A stretch of 64,000 nt of DNA from Silene conica (Eukaryota; Streptophyta; Magnoliopsida; Caryophyllales; Caryophyllaceae), in NCBI GenBank assembly GCA_029255685.2, contig CM055311.2, positions 5,070,269 through 5,134,268 on the forward strand, written 5' to 3'. The first letter of the stretch is position 1. Each line of letters begins with the position of its first letter. Position numbers and translations under genes: made by a program. This document shows positions 1 through 12,600 of the stretch, one piece after another. The notes under the pieces were generated by a model, which was not told where the DNA came from, made no database searches, and saw nothing but the letters and a program-made list of their open reading frames with translations.

Positions 1-265
1 CTCGGATTCACTCGCTTTGGACGACGACTCTCCCATTCTCTTGTTACCTCCCTTTGTCATCATAGACTTGATGAGGTATTTATATTCTTGCATCTCGGCC
101 TTAAGTTCAAGATGGTTTGCCTCTCATGGTCTCTCTCCGTTTTCTCTGTCACTAGTATTCACCATTGTAATAAACTTTCCCAAGAACCTGATATAATAAT
201 AATTAGATCAAGAGCCAAAACTCTGATACCAATAAAAGGAAGGGTCTTCGACCAAGACCTAAGCT

Positions 266-1230
266 TGATCACAATATGTTCGAGTTAGGTTCAATACGTA
301 TATTCAAGTTGACTTGGCAAGACGTATTGAAAGAACAAGGAAGGCTACGGGGTGGCTCGTTGGTGGCTAACCAACGCCCTAGGGCAGCGTGTGGTTATCC
401 ACGGTGCTAACATTATTATTGGTATTATTTTTAGTCTTAGTTTTATTTTATTATTTTTAATTAATCTGTTACAAGTTTGTTATAGTTCGTTATAATAAGT
501 TTGTTATAAGTTCGTTAGTTAGTTACTAGTTTGTTATTAGGTTGTTACAACTAGTTGGTTAAGGTTGTTGCAAGTTAGTTACAAATTAGTTAAGGTTGTT
601 GAGGGTTGTTAGGAGTTAGTTACAACCTAGTTTATTTTATCTTTTAATTAATAAGGATTTATTTTAATCCATTAGGATAGAAGTAGGACTCCTAATTTGG
701 AGAGAACTCGAGCCCTAAGGCCGAGTAGTTTGAGTCGTGTGAGTTGTTTGTGTTGTGACGGATGTCCTTACTATAAATAGGCATCCTTAGGCTTTATTTT
801 TAGAGACTTTTGAATTATTATTATTGAGTTAAAAACTTAAACCCCAAAGTAACGGTGTGAGCTTTACAATTATTGATTGAGTATCTTAGTGAGCTTGATC
901 TTTAGGTTTAATCTTGGATTAGAGGGCTAGATTATTAACTATCCATCTACAAATCAGACACAAAACATACATAACATCGTTCCATCAATCTTTCATAATT
1001 CATCAACGTTCACAACTATCAAACGTGTGATACACGTCCGTTAACGTCAACCACCACTGATCACCACCGTCTTCATCAACGTACATCGTTCATCATCATT
1101 CATCGTTCATTATTTTACTTTGTTTATTTATTTGTTCTAATTTGTGATATTTCACATATAGTTTAATTCCGCTGCAACTTTAGTATTCTTGTTGATAGTC
1201 TTATTTGATTATCTTCAAGAATACGCATCA
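266..1230 (+). repeat. LTR copy, left arm of inverted pair
   Basis: Starts TGATCACA and ends GCATCA, so the ends fit the TG...CA rule with short inverted termini. It matches the reverse complement of 2324-2982 plus 5485-5876. Shared landmarks are the GTTAGTTAC-rich tract, the block around CTATAAATAGGCATCC (a likely TATA box near 771-780) and the tail ending CTTCAAGAATACGCATCA. Length is about 965 bp. Boundaries are inferred from the comparison alone. Confidence 0.6.
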
Positions 1231-1234
1231 AATT

Positions 1235-2262
1235 TGATGAACATAACAAATTTTTTGTGGTATAGTAATTTTATCCCTAACTGACATAGAATTTGAACTT
1301 AACACACGACTAGAACTCCTACCACGTACCTTCTCACCATTCTCCTTTCCTTGCACAGATATATGTTTATGCCGAACAGAATATATGGTTTGTGGAAAAG
1401 CAACTTTACCTCTACCAATCATAGGATTAGTATTCCTTATTTGGCGAGAATTCTTATCATCACTTTCAACAATAGCTAATGAATCAGGTGTGTTGACATG
1501 ACGATCTCTACCCACAATATTATACATGGATTCCCTGATTAACATAGGCAAAGAATCAGATTCGCTTTGATTATTACCGTCACTTATCAGTGGCTCAAAT
1601 CTGATGATCGCATCTTCTTCCTTTGGTTTATCACTCTGAATATAAGAGTCCTCTTTCGGACAGGCCTTCGGACTGTTTGTTTCTGTAATATCAAGCACTT
1701 GTACCATTTGCGACTCATCGGACCTGTTTGGGGACTTAACCTCACTTGGCTCTACCTCCTTGGCTTCTATTACGGCGATTTCTGCTTTTGGTTTCGGTCT
1801 AGGGTTTTCTTTGGGATCCATGGTTGTAGGTGGTAAGTCTTCTTCCCCTTTGGTACACTATAGATATTCGACCTCCTATTATGTTTAACCTTCCGATAAA
1901 ACTGCCATGGTCTTCCTAGTAAGATATAACTCGCACTCATTGGTACAACATCACACCAAACCTCATCTTCATACGGTCCTATCTTGAATGTGACCAATAC
2001 TTGTTTCTTGACTTCGATCCCATCCTCTCCATCGTGCCAATATAACATATAGGGCTGTTTTTTTATCGACCTTGAGTAATTGTAACTTCTCGACTGCTTC
2101 GGTGGACATTGGGTTGGTACATGAACCACTATCGATGATCAAGGTGCACAATTTTTGCTTTACTTTGCACTTGGTACGAAAAATCCTCTCCCTTTGATCA
2201 ATATCTTCGGCCATAGCTTCAATATGTAAGTTTCTAAGGACACAACAATTCTTCATAATTTT
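1235..2262 (-). pseudogene. Ty3/gypsy gag-protease region remnant
   Basis: Minus-strand reading gives a retropepsin-like stretch with an Asp-Ser-Gly active-site motif (IIDSGS) followed by the segment WCDVVPM...YILLGRPWQ, a pattern typical of chromovirus-type gypsy proteases. The rest is acidic, low-complexity sequence. No reverse transcriptase or integrase is seen. This is a fossil with several breaks, flanked by the two inverted LTR copies. Confidence 0.65.
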
Positions 2263-4135
2263 TGATCTCCCAAGAACTGATATAATAAAAATTAGACCAA
2301 GAGCCGAAAAACTGATACCAATTTGATGCATATTCTTCAAGATAATCAAATAAGACGATCAACAAGAATACTAAAGTTGCTGTGGAATAATAATATATGT
2401 GATATATCACGAATTAGGGTAAATAAATAAAGTAAACAACGAACGAATGAATGATGAACGATGAAGATGATGAACGACGATGGTGATGATGATGCACGAC
2501 AATAATGATGATGATGGCCGATGTGATGGTGGTTGACGGTGGTGAACGACGGTCGTGTAGGTATACAAATAGTTGTGAACGTTGATGAAGTATGAAAGAT
2601 TGATGGAACGATGTTATGTATGTTTTGTGTATGATTTGTAGATGGATAGTTAATAATCTAGCCTTCTAATCCAAGAAGATTTGATTATTCTGCAATTTAA
2701 TCTAATCCAAGATTAAACCTAAAGATCAAGCTCACTAAGATACTCAATCAATAATTGTAAAGCTCACACATATACTTTGGGGTTTAAGTTTTTAACTCAA
2801 TAATAATAATTCAAAAGTACCTAAAACAATGACTAAGGATGCCTATTTATAGTAAGGACATCCGTCACAAACAAGGAAACCACACGACACAAACTACTTG
2901 GCCTTAGGGCTCGAGTTCTCCTCAATCTAGGTTTCCTAATTCTATCCTAATGGATTAAAATAAATCCTTATTAATAAAATAACTAGTTTTGTATCCCGTG
3001 AAAATCACGAGATTTTTAAGAGTTTTTTTATTTTTAAATTTTTATTATTATGATTATTCTGCGTGATTATAATAAAAAAATTAATCATGAATTGATTAAA
3101 TGATAGACATGTAGATTTCATATCTTCAACTTAAGATGACTCATAAATCGAAGTACATTATAAAAATACATCGACCCTAAGAAAAGAATGAAATTATAGT
3201 AACATTGCAAGATAGTTCTAATTTTTCACAATCTATTGGAGTTTACGGAAGTTGATAAGAATTTTAAAAAATGATCTTCAAAAGAAAACATCCTATGTAC
3301 GTAAATGACAAAAAATATAACCGGTTAATTAGTTAAGCAAACAAATATGACACAACAAAAACATACAACCAATATTAACAAAACAAATACCTAGAAATTT
3401 ACCAACATATTAATTGTTTTTTAAATCTGCATATTATCACAATTTTCACCGTAACTTCTATAAATAATTCTTAATAAAACATTAATGAAGCTCAATATCA
3501 CAATTATTATGTCTCGCTCTTCCGCCATTAACAACTTTATACATACATACATACATACCAATTGATTCAAAAGACGAATTATTATACAAACTGATTCTAA
3601 ACATACATACCAATTTTACCAAATTGTTTCACTACAACAAATTACCGTACCAAATTATTCAAAACTCTAAAAGAAAAGTACTTTATCACAAAATAGCAGC
3701 AAAGTCTTCATCACATAACCAATTATACTCTTTCTTTCATATTCTACCGTTTTCTTCAACTTTGGATGATTTCTTCCTTTCTGTTTATTTCTCCTGCCAG
3801 GTCATTCAAATTTTAATCATTTATAAACGACATATAAATATATTTTGACACTCGGTCAATTGGAAAAACAAAAAATTATGTGTAAATAAGCTCAATTCTT
3901 GAATGATCGAAGTAATAAATTTGATGAATACCTCCCTTTCAAGACGACATAAAGCATGTCATGATTGAAACTTCCAATCTAAAACAATATTATCAAAACA
4001 TGGGTAAAACAAATTAATTTAATAACAGTAATAATTAAAGAACTAAAAATTCACACCTACCTTGTTTTTAGATAAGGATGACGATAAAATTTGATTTGAT
4101 TTAGAAACACGGAAAATTAAAGATCACATTATATA

Positions 4136-5285
4136 GCTAGGAGTGATTGTAGTTATAAAACATGTCATGATTGAAACTTCGAATCTAAAATTTTCATTTA
4201 TAATATGGAATAAAAGCACATAAATTTAGATAAATCAATAGTTATTTACATGTCCTTCAATCTTTCCAAGAAAAAAAAATCAAAGAGTCATAAAACACCC
4301 TTTCATAATTTTAAGGGTTATTTCATGGGAATAATCCAACCTATGTCTCATCTTCTCATATTAATCCATACTAACGATTAACTAAGACAAATCCAACCTA
4401 TAACCTCATTTATCTTTCATTGAAATTTGACTATTTTTACTCTTATTATCGGTAGGTTAGCATGTCACCTTCACTTACTTTTTGTCCAGGAAGAAGGAAA
4501 AACAAAAAGTAAGTCAAGGTGACGTGCTTGCTTACCGAAGTTCAAAAATAGACAAAGTTTAATGAAAGATAATTGAGGTTATAGTTTGGATTTTTCTCAG
4601 TTAATCGTTAGTAGGGATTAATATGAGAAGATGAGGTATAGGTTGGATTATTCCTATGAAATAACCCTTAAAATTATGAAAGGTTGTTTTATGACTCTTT
4701 GATTTTTTTAGCTAGGAGTGATTGTAGTTATAAAACATGTCATGATTGAAACTTCGAATCTAAAATTTTCATTTATAATATGGAATAAAAGCACATAAAT
4801 TTAGATAAATCAATAGTTATTTACATGTCCTTCAATCTTTCCAAGAAAAAAAAATCAAAGAGTCATAAAACACCCTTTCATAATTTTAAGGGTTATTTCA
4901 TGGGAATAATCCAACCTATGTCTCATCTTCTCATATTAATCCATACTAACGATTAACTAAGACAAATCCAACCTATAACCTCATTTATCTTTCATTGAAA
5001 TTTGACTATTTTTACTCTTATTATCGGTAGGTTAGCATGTCACCTTCACTTACTTTTTGTCCAGGAAGAAGGAAAAACAAAAAGTAAGTCAAGGTGACGT
5101 GCTTGCTTACCGAAGTTCAAAAATAGACAAAGTTTAATGAAAGATAATTGAGGTTATAGTTTGGATTTTTCTCAGTTAATCGTTAGTAGGGATTAATATG
5201 AGAAGATGAGGTATAGGTTGGATTATTCCTATGAAATAACCCTTAAAATTATGAAAGGTTGTTTTATGACTCTTTGATTTTTTTT
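4136..5285. repeat. 575-bp tandem duplication within the Helitron
   Basis: Bases 4136-4710 and 4711-5285 read as the same sequence with no difference that I could see. The repeat boundary falls inside the T-run of the fold-back element, so the first fold-back lacks its outer right arm and the second is complete. Such identity means a very recent duplication or an assembly duplication. Confidence 0.85.
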
Positions 5286-5368
5286 CTTGGGAAGATTGAA
5301 GGACTTGTAAATAACTATTGATTTATCTAATTTATGTGCTTTTATTCCATATTATAAATGAAAATTTA
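4761..5368. repeat. Long fold-back element (complete copy)
   Basis: The left arm (from 4761, TTTCATTTATAATATGG) and the right arm (to 5368, its reverse complement) pair over about 270 bases each with few mismatches, around a centre near 5065 (AAGTAAGTGAAGG / AAAGTAAGTCAAGG). No coding capacity. Such fold-backs are MITE-like; I cannot assign a superfamily because no clear target duplication is visible. Confidence 0.7.
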
Positions 5369-5954
5369 TTATTATTAGTTAAGTAATTGTATAAATAGGT
5401 ATATATGCTAGGTAGCAAATACATACAACGTGACACGTGTCACTCTAAAGAGGCTCAAGACGCCTTTTTATATTATTATATAGATAGTAAACTAGATTAG
5501 GTTGTAACTAACTCCTAACAACCTAATAACAAACTCTAACTAATTTATAACTAACTTGTAACAACCTTAACCAACTAGTTGTAACAACCTAACTAATAAA
5601 CTAGTAACTAACTAACTTATAACAAACTTATTATAACTAACTATAATAAACTTGTAACAAATTAATTAAAACTAATAACATAAATAAAATTAAGTCTAAA
5701 AATAATACTAATAATAATAGGATTAGAAAACGTGTGGCCATCACACGTCCTAGGGTTTTGGACGGTGGTCACGTTTTCCCATGAAGCTTCTTGGAAGCTT
5801 CCCTTGCTCTTTCAACACGTTTTGCCAAACTAACTTGAATATACGTATTGACCCTAATTCGAACATCATGTGATCAAGTTTAGGTCTTGGACGTAATTCT
5901 TTCCTTGAGGCCAATGCTCCTGCATCACGAAATAAACCCAAATTGGCAACCAAA

Positions 5955-6372
5955 AAGCGTCGCTGAAGGCCTGTAAATTAATTGAAATTGGCGACGGAAA
6001 ATAGAAATGGAGGCGGAAACTCGGTCGCTAAGCTTCTGTTTCTGAATTTTACGGAACAAAAAGGTGACCAAAATAAATTAGTTGCCAAATTTGGCTGCCG
6101 AATTCGGTAGCCAAATTTCTTTCGGTCGCCATATTTGGCGACTGAAACTAGATCCGTCGCCCAGCTTAGCTATTGAATTCGGTCGCTAGTCAGCCGCTAT
6201 TTGGTGACTACTACATCGGTCACCATTTGGTGACCGAATTCGGTCGCCCGAGAAAAAAAGGCGACTACAAGTTGCGACCGATGCTTGGCGACCATTTTCA
6301 GTCCCCCGAACCACATTAGCGACCATTTTCTGTCGCTTAAATTGGTCGCTCTTACCCTTGTTTCTTGTAGTG
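5955..6372 (-). mobile_element. Truncated CACTA (En/Spm) element end
   Basis: The right edge is CACTACAAGAAAC read on the minus strand (6372 leftward), the standard CACTA terminus. Inside lie roughly a dozen subterminal repeats of the type GGTCGCC/GGCGACC in both orientations, typical of CACTA transposase-binding regions. No matching left terminus is found, so the element is cut off at its junction with the gypsy fossil. It ends about 315 bp upstream of the host start codon and may affect that promoter. Confidence 0.7.
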
Positions 6373-6612
6373 TGAAATTTGGTCAATTAAACTAGTTTGA
6401 CCAAATCAGATATCTGAAATGGCTTACAAATGGAGCCTAAATAGCAAAGAAAGAAAGAAATCTAAATCTAAAATTTTGTAGTTTAGTAATAAATGCAGAT
6501 TTTTTTTCCCTTTTTACTCTCATTTTTAGTTTGAATTCAACATAATGGTGGGATAAAAAAGGCAAGTTCAAATGCATCAATCAATAAATTCAGAGTAACA
6601 CCCCAACTCTCC

Positions 6613-6619
6613 TATTTAA
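6613..6619 (+). promoter_or_regulatory. Probable TATA box of the neprosin-domain gene
   Basis: TATTTAA in CTCCTATTTAAGCACC lies 69 bases before the start codon, leaving room for a 5' leader of about 40 bases. The 6373-6612 stretch upstream is AT-rich and contains no other gene. Confidence 0.55.
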
Positions 6620-6687
6620 GCACCAACGTTTTCAGTTTTCTACAAAACATAGTTAATCAGTTTAATAATTAAAAAGTAATTCAAGAA

Positions 6688-9600
6688 ATGGAGGCACATC
6701 CCTCCCCCTTAATGATTCTGCTGATAGTAATCAGTGTCCTAATACAAGGATTAGTAGCTACAAATGTAGACGATAAGCAATTAAGTTTGGAAAGGCGGCT
6801 AGAGATCATCAACAAACCGGCTACAAAGAGTTTTCTGGTACATATATATTTATATAAATTTAATATAATATCAAAATTTGATTATTGTTAAAGGAATATC
6901 ATTCCATTATTTTATTTTATTTTATTATTGTTGCAGACTGAATATGGCGACATTTTAGACTGTGTTGATATTAAAAAGCAGTATGCTTTCGATCACCCAT
7001 TGCTCAAGAATCATTCTATACAGGTGTGTTTCCTAACACGTGAACGTATGTACATAAACGTTTTTGTAAGATTGCCTTTTATTTTTGGTTAATTCCAAGT
7101 TATATTGTATTCATAAGTGTATAATCAATTGTCTTAATATTGTAAAATTCAAAAAAATAATTTTTTAAACTTCGATAAAAAAATTAAAATTCTAAATTCA
7201 TAAAAATAAATACGGAGTATAAAGTATTAGGGGTCGTTTGGTTACCCACTAAAAAACGTAGGAATTTAAATTCACGTGAATTGCTAAATTGACCTCTTGT
7301 TTGGTTACCCCAATTCACGTGAATTTGTACTTCCCATGAATTTGCAATTCCTCCATAATGGAGGAAGTGGCTTACCTATACGCCCCTAGGTAAGTGGGAA
7401 TGCCTACATGAATTGCATTTCCTACCTAGCAACCAAACAACATTTTCTAATTCACGTGAATTTTAAAATCATGTGTTTTACGACTTCCTAGACAATACGA
7501 ATTCCTACATACAACCAAACGACTCCTTATTTTATAAAATATTGGTGAAAAATAATGTAAAGAATGGGTTGAATTTCATGTTTGACTAATCTCAAGAGGT
7601 TTGATTGTTTGTTACAAATGAAATATACGAGACTTAATTTTACAATTGACAAAAAATTAAGGGTTTAATTAATACGTTTGTGCTAAATTCTATAACTAAA
7701 AAGTGAAATAGATAATTTTTTTTGGGAATGGTAGAAAAATAGATAAATAAATTTAGGGTATTAGTGTATCACTCATTCATGTACGAAGTACATGATTTAC
7801 TCAATCATGTACATGATTTACTCAATCATATACATAAATTACCATTTTATCCTTTTCAGTTTAACACTTTTTTTTTCATTTTTGTCAAAATTTCCTGAGA
7901 AGTAAGAAATTCTTTTAACGTTTTCAATTATGTTAGTGAAATCAGTCAATGCTAAAAACTATCAAGTTCATTGATTTGAAGAATGACCGAAAGCTGCTGC
8001 TCTCGTAGGAGCACATGTCATGGAAGCGTCCACTTAAGTGGTTTCCGTGTTTAATTTTATTTTTCTTCGTTATAACTTTCTTCACAACCAAATCTTGTAC
8101 ACAACTTTTTAATCGATCCAATAAAACTGTTTAAACCCTAATTAAAGATAAATTTGATGAATTTAATTAAATCCACCAAAAATTGCTATAATTTATGCAT
8201 AATTGGTAGTTATTTGTTCGATATGAAAATTAACATTCATAATTGATAAATTTGAATGAAATTTGATTAAGTTTAAGGAGAATAAGAAGTGAGAAAATTT
8301 TGGTTATTTGGTTGAGAGGAAGGGTAGTGTTTGGTAACATAATGAAAAAAAGTAGATAAAAGAGTAACTACGTAAATTTTACGTAATTACTCATTCATAT
8401 ACGAGTTTTACTCATTCATACCCTTTTTTTCATTATTTTTCCATTCTATGCCCTTTACCTAAGAAAAGTTCTCCTCTCTAATTCTCTCCCCCAAAAAAAA
8501 ACTCAACCACACAACTATGGATGCTAGCTCTCGTATCGATCAGTAATAATTCTAATCTCTACCTTTTATCAATTATATTATATGAAATTAAAAAATTGAT
8601 TTAGACTAATTAGATTAGGGTTTCCTTAAATCGAGTTCCAGATGATTGAATGACAGGTCGATAGTTTCCAGGTTATTAATCAATGAAATCTCTTTCGGAA
8701 GAGGGTTTTCAATCACGTTTCTCGAGGCAACGAACACCATCAAACGAGTTAAATTCCCAAATGATTTCGGAATGCTACCAGATAAGTTATTCCCATCAAT
8801 ATACAGGCCCTGCAATTGTGACAGTTTGCCAAAACTTTTAGGAATTGGTCCCTCGAGTTTATTACCCGAAACGTATACCCTCTGCAGGGAAGACAGGTAC
8901 TCGAAAGACGAAGGTATACTTCCTGTAAGACTGTTATTTTGCAGCCTCAAGAAACCAAGTGGGGGCATATCAGTAGGGTTAACTGTAAGTTATTTATTCT
9001 TAATTAGTATGTTTAATATTACCGAACAACATACAACTGATTAAATAAAGCGGAAGCGATAAAAAGATCGAGAATTAAGAACCTCCAGCCATTGCTTATT
9101 GGTATTCCTGAACAGCGTTATCAACCCCAAAGTATTAATCTGAATTTCTGAAGAACACTGTAGTCGTCTGATTTCGGTTCCAAACCCTCACTGCTCACTT
9201 ATTTAGATGGTGTAGTTTTCTTAAAGGAGAGTAGATTTAGTGACCTAATTAATCAGAATATGCATTCTCTTATATACTGTTCTTTCCATCAAAGAGCAGT
9301 GTTTGAACACAACACAAATAAGGGAGTAGTTTCCTAGATGGGAGAGAATTAAGAGACAGTTTAGAGTCCATAGTATGACTGCCTCATTAATGGGACATAT
9401 AATTAGGATTTGTATAAGACTATTAATATTATTAATAATAATATCTAATTAATTAATCATAAAAATCCAACATTCTCCCACTTGGCCCATTTAACAGAGA
9501 GGAACTTCATATACGAATCATAGCGACGAATTCTCTGGGACGAGAATTAATCTTCCATGTATTACGATATACTTAGTCTCTCACCACTCACACTTAACTT

Positions 9601-12600
9601 AATGAATAAACCATATGTTTACTCTAGGTCAAAACATAATGATATTTCTCAATAAAATAAATAACCAAAGAACGTACGTATATAACTAAAAGAGAAAATA
9701 TCCAACTAAATGAAAGTTTCGAAAAACATAATATAAATGAATGTATCACATTATGGGACCAAGTCCCATGTTCACTATATGACCCTGGAAACCCTTAGGT
9801 GGCATGCCTTTAGTCAAGGGATCTGCAATCATCAATTCAGTGCTAATGTGTTCTATGATCACTTTCTTTTCCAGAACACGCTCTTTTATGGCCAAATACT
9901 TAATGTCGATGTGTTTACTTCGACTTCCACTTCTGTTATTCTTAGCCATAAATACCGCAGCTGAATTATCACAATACATTCGAATCGACCTGCTAATAGA
10001 GTCAACAACTCTCAGCCCAGATATGAAACCTTTCAGCCAAACACCATGTGAGGTAGCCTCAAAACAAGAAACGAACTCGGCCTCCATAGTAGAGGTGGCT
10101 GTCAATGTCTGCTTAGTACTCCTCCATGATACAGCTCCGTTAGCTAGCATAAACACATATCCAGATGTGGATTTTCGTGAATCAATGCAACCAGCAAAGT
10201 CTGAGTCGGAATACCCCACCACTTCAAGACTATCAGTCCGTCTATACATAAGCATGTAATCTTTAGTACCCTGAAGGTATCTCAACACTTTCTTTGCAGC
10301 CTTCCAGTGATCGATGCCTGGGTTACTCTGATATCTGCCTAATACTCCAACAACATATGCAATGTCAGGTCTAGTACAGACTTGAGCATACATAATGCTA
10401 CCAACTGCTGAAGCATAAGGAACATTTTTCATTTGTTCTCTTTCCAAATCATTCCTTGGGCACTGGTCTAAACTGAATCGGTCACCTTTCACAATAGGTG
10501 CTACACTTGGTGAACAATCTTTCATTCTAAATCTTTCAAGCACTTTGTTGATATAGGCCTCCTGAGACAAGCCTAAAATGCCTCGGGATCTATCTCTATG
10601 GATCTTAATGCCAATGACATAAGATGCCTCACCCATATCTTTCATATCAAAGTTATTTGAAAGAAATTGTTTCACCTCATATAGCAACCCCTTATCATTG
10701 GTTGCTAGCAGAATATCATCCACATATAACACAAGGAAACAAATCTTACTCCCACTGACCTTAAGGTATATACATTGGTCCATGATATTTTCTTCAAAAC
10801 CGAATAAAGAAATTACTTCATGGAACTTCTTATACCATTGTCGGGAGGCTTGTTTCAAACCGTATATGGATTTATTTAGCTTACAAACCAAATGGTCACC
10901 GTCTTTAGAGGAGAATCCTTCAGGTTGTTTCATGTAAACCTCTTCCTCTAAATTGCCATTAAGAAATGCCGTTTTCACATCCATCTGATGTAGCTCGAAG
11001 TCAAAATGAGCTACTAATGCCATGACAACTCGAAGAGAATCTTTCTTAGACACAGGAGAGAATGTCTCTGTGTAGTCAATCCCTTCTCTTTGAGTGAACC
11101 CTTTAGCAACGAGTCTTGCCTTATGTCTCTCGATGTTGCCAAGTGAGTCCCTTTTAGTCTTAAAAACCCACTTACATCCAATGGTTTTTACACCATTGGG
11201 CAACTCGACGAGATCCCAAACTCGATTAGATGCCATAGAGTTCATCTCATCTTTCATAGCATCCATCCATAAGTTTGAATCTGTAGAACTTATGGCTTGT
11301 GAAAATGACATAGGATCATTATCAGCTCCAACACTGCAATCCGATTCTTGTAGATATACTTCATAGTCATTAGGAATCGCCGATCTCCTCTCTCGAGTAG
11401 ATTTTCTTAATGGAATTTCTTCCTCATTATGATCTACTATATTTTGATCGACATTTTGTGGAATTTCTGTACTTGGTTGTTGAACCTCCGGTCGTACTTC
11501 AGGACCGTGATCAATAACCAACCTGTTACTCAAAACAGAGGGTGAAGCTTCATGTTGATCCTTTTCAGGTTCAACTCCTATAGTACTCCCACTGATCAAG
11601 TCATTCTCTAGAAATTTTGCATTTCTAGATTCCACAGTTCTGGTACTATGAGATGGACAATAGAACCTATAACCTTTGGACTTTTCGGCATATCCAATGA
11701 AATGTCCACTAAGAGTCCTTGGGTCTAGTTTCTTTTCTTGTGGGTTGTAAATTCTCACCTCAGACGGACATCCCCAAACGCGTATATGTTGCAAACTCGG
11801 TTTCCAACCTTTGAATAACTCAAAAGGCGTCTTAGAGATAGCCTTGGAAGGAACCCGATTTAATATATACGCAGCCGTCTTTAGCGCATCAACCCACAAA
11901 AATGAAGGAAGTTTAATATTACTTCTCATACTACGCACCATTTCAATTAATGTCCTATTCCTTCTTTCTGCTACACCATTCTGATCCGGAGAACCAGGCA
12001 TAGTGTATTGGGCAACAATCCCATGCTCTTGAAGAAATTTAGCAAAAGGACCAGATGCTTATCCATCCTCAGTATATCTACCGTAGTACTCACCACCTCT
12101 ATCTTATCTCACAATCTTAATGTGTTTACCACACTGTTTCTCTACTTCAGCCTTAAAAATTTTAAAGGCATCTAAAGCTTCGTCTTTGGAACGAAGTAAG
12201 TAAAGACGCATATATCGTGAATAATCATCAATAAAGGTAATAAAGTATTTCGGATCGTTAGCGTTCATATCCGGACAACATATATCCGTGTGTATGATCT
12301 CTAGTAGGTCAGAACTCCTCTTAGCACCTTTCTTAGATTTGTTAGTTTGTTTTCCCTTAATGCAACTAACACAAGTCTCAAAATCGGTAAAGTCTAAAGT
12401 ACTAAGTACCCCTTCCTTTACCAATCTCTTGACCCTCTCAATGGAGATGTGTCCAAATCTCCTGTGCCATAACATAGAGGACTCCTCATTTATAATACTT
12501 CTTTTTAAACCAGTACTAACATGCATAGTGTTTTGAGTGGTATCATTTTGTAAACAAACACGATATAAATTATCAGACAAAATACCATTACCAATAACTT

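Larger units (their letters stand above)
2983..5484 (-). mobile_element. Non-autonomous Helitron inside the gypsy LTR
   Basis: On the minus strand the element starts TCTATATAATAATA (right end, 5484) and ends with a small hairpin (CGTGATTTTCACG) about ten bases before a terminal CTAG (2983-2986). The flanks are A (2982) and T (5485), the A|T target expected of Helitrons, and the LTR sequence resumes across the site. No Rep/helicase coding is visible, so it would depend on a partner. The interior is AT-rich, with an ATAC microsatellite near 3541-3560 and a tandemly duplicated fold-back at 4136-5285. Two more Helitrons in this window share the end structure. Confidence 0.7.
1..5876 (-). mobile_element. 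Degenerate Ty3/gypsy fossil with two LTR copies in opposite orientation
   Basis: The region holds one LTR-like copy on the plus strand (266-1230) and a second on the minus strand (2324-5876, split by a Helitron). A protease-region remnant lies between them on the minus strand. A tRNA-Met type primer site (GGTATCAG read on the minus strand) lies at about 220-228 and again at about 2312-2320. Bases 1-215 read on the minus strand look like a gag leader. A normal element has LTRs in the same direction, so this locus is rearranged, by inversion, self-integration or two overlapping insertions. It is old and broken many times, and its left end lies outside the window. Confidence 0.6.
2324..5876 (-). 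repeat. LTR copy, right arm of inverted pair, split by a Helitron
   Basis: Reverse complement of the left arm. Read on the minus strand it starts TGATCACATG at 5876 and ends ATGCATCA at 2324, followed at once by a TTGGTATCAG primer site. It is interrupted by the 2,502-bp Helitron at 2983-5484, leaving about 1,050 bp of LTR sequence. Confidence 0.6.

Noticed and set aside
3633-3650. CACTACAACAAA as the left end of the CACTA fragment
   Set aside because: It lies inside the Helitron, in a different insertion layer, and no subterminal repeats adjoin it. It is probably chance.
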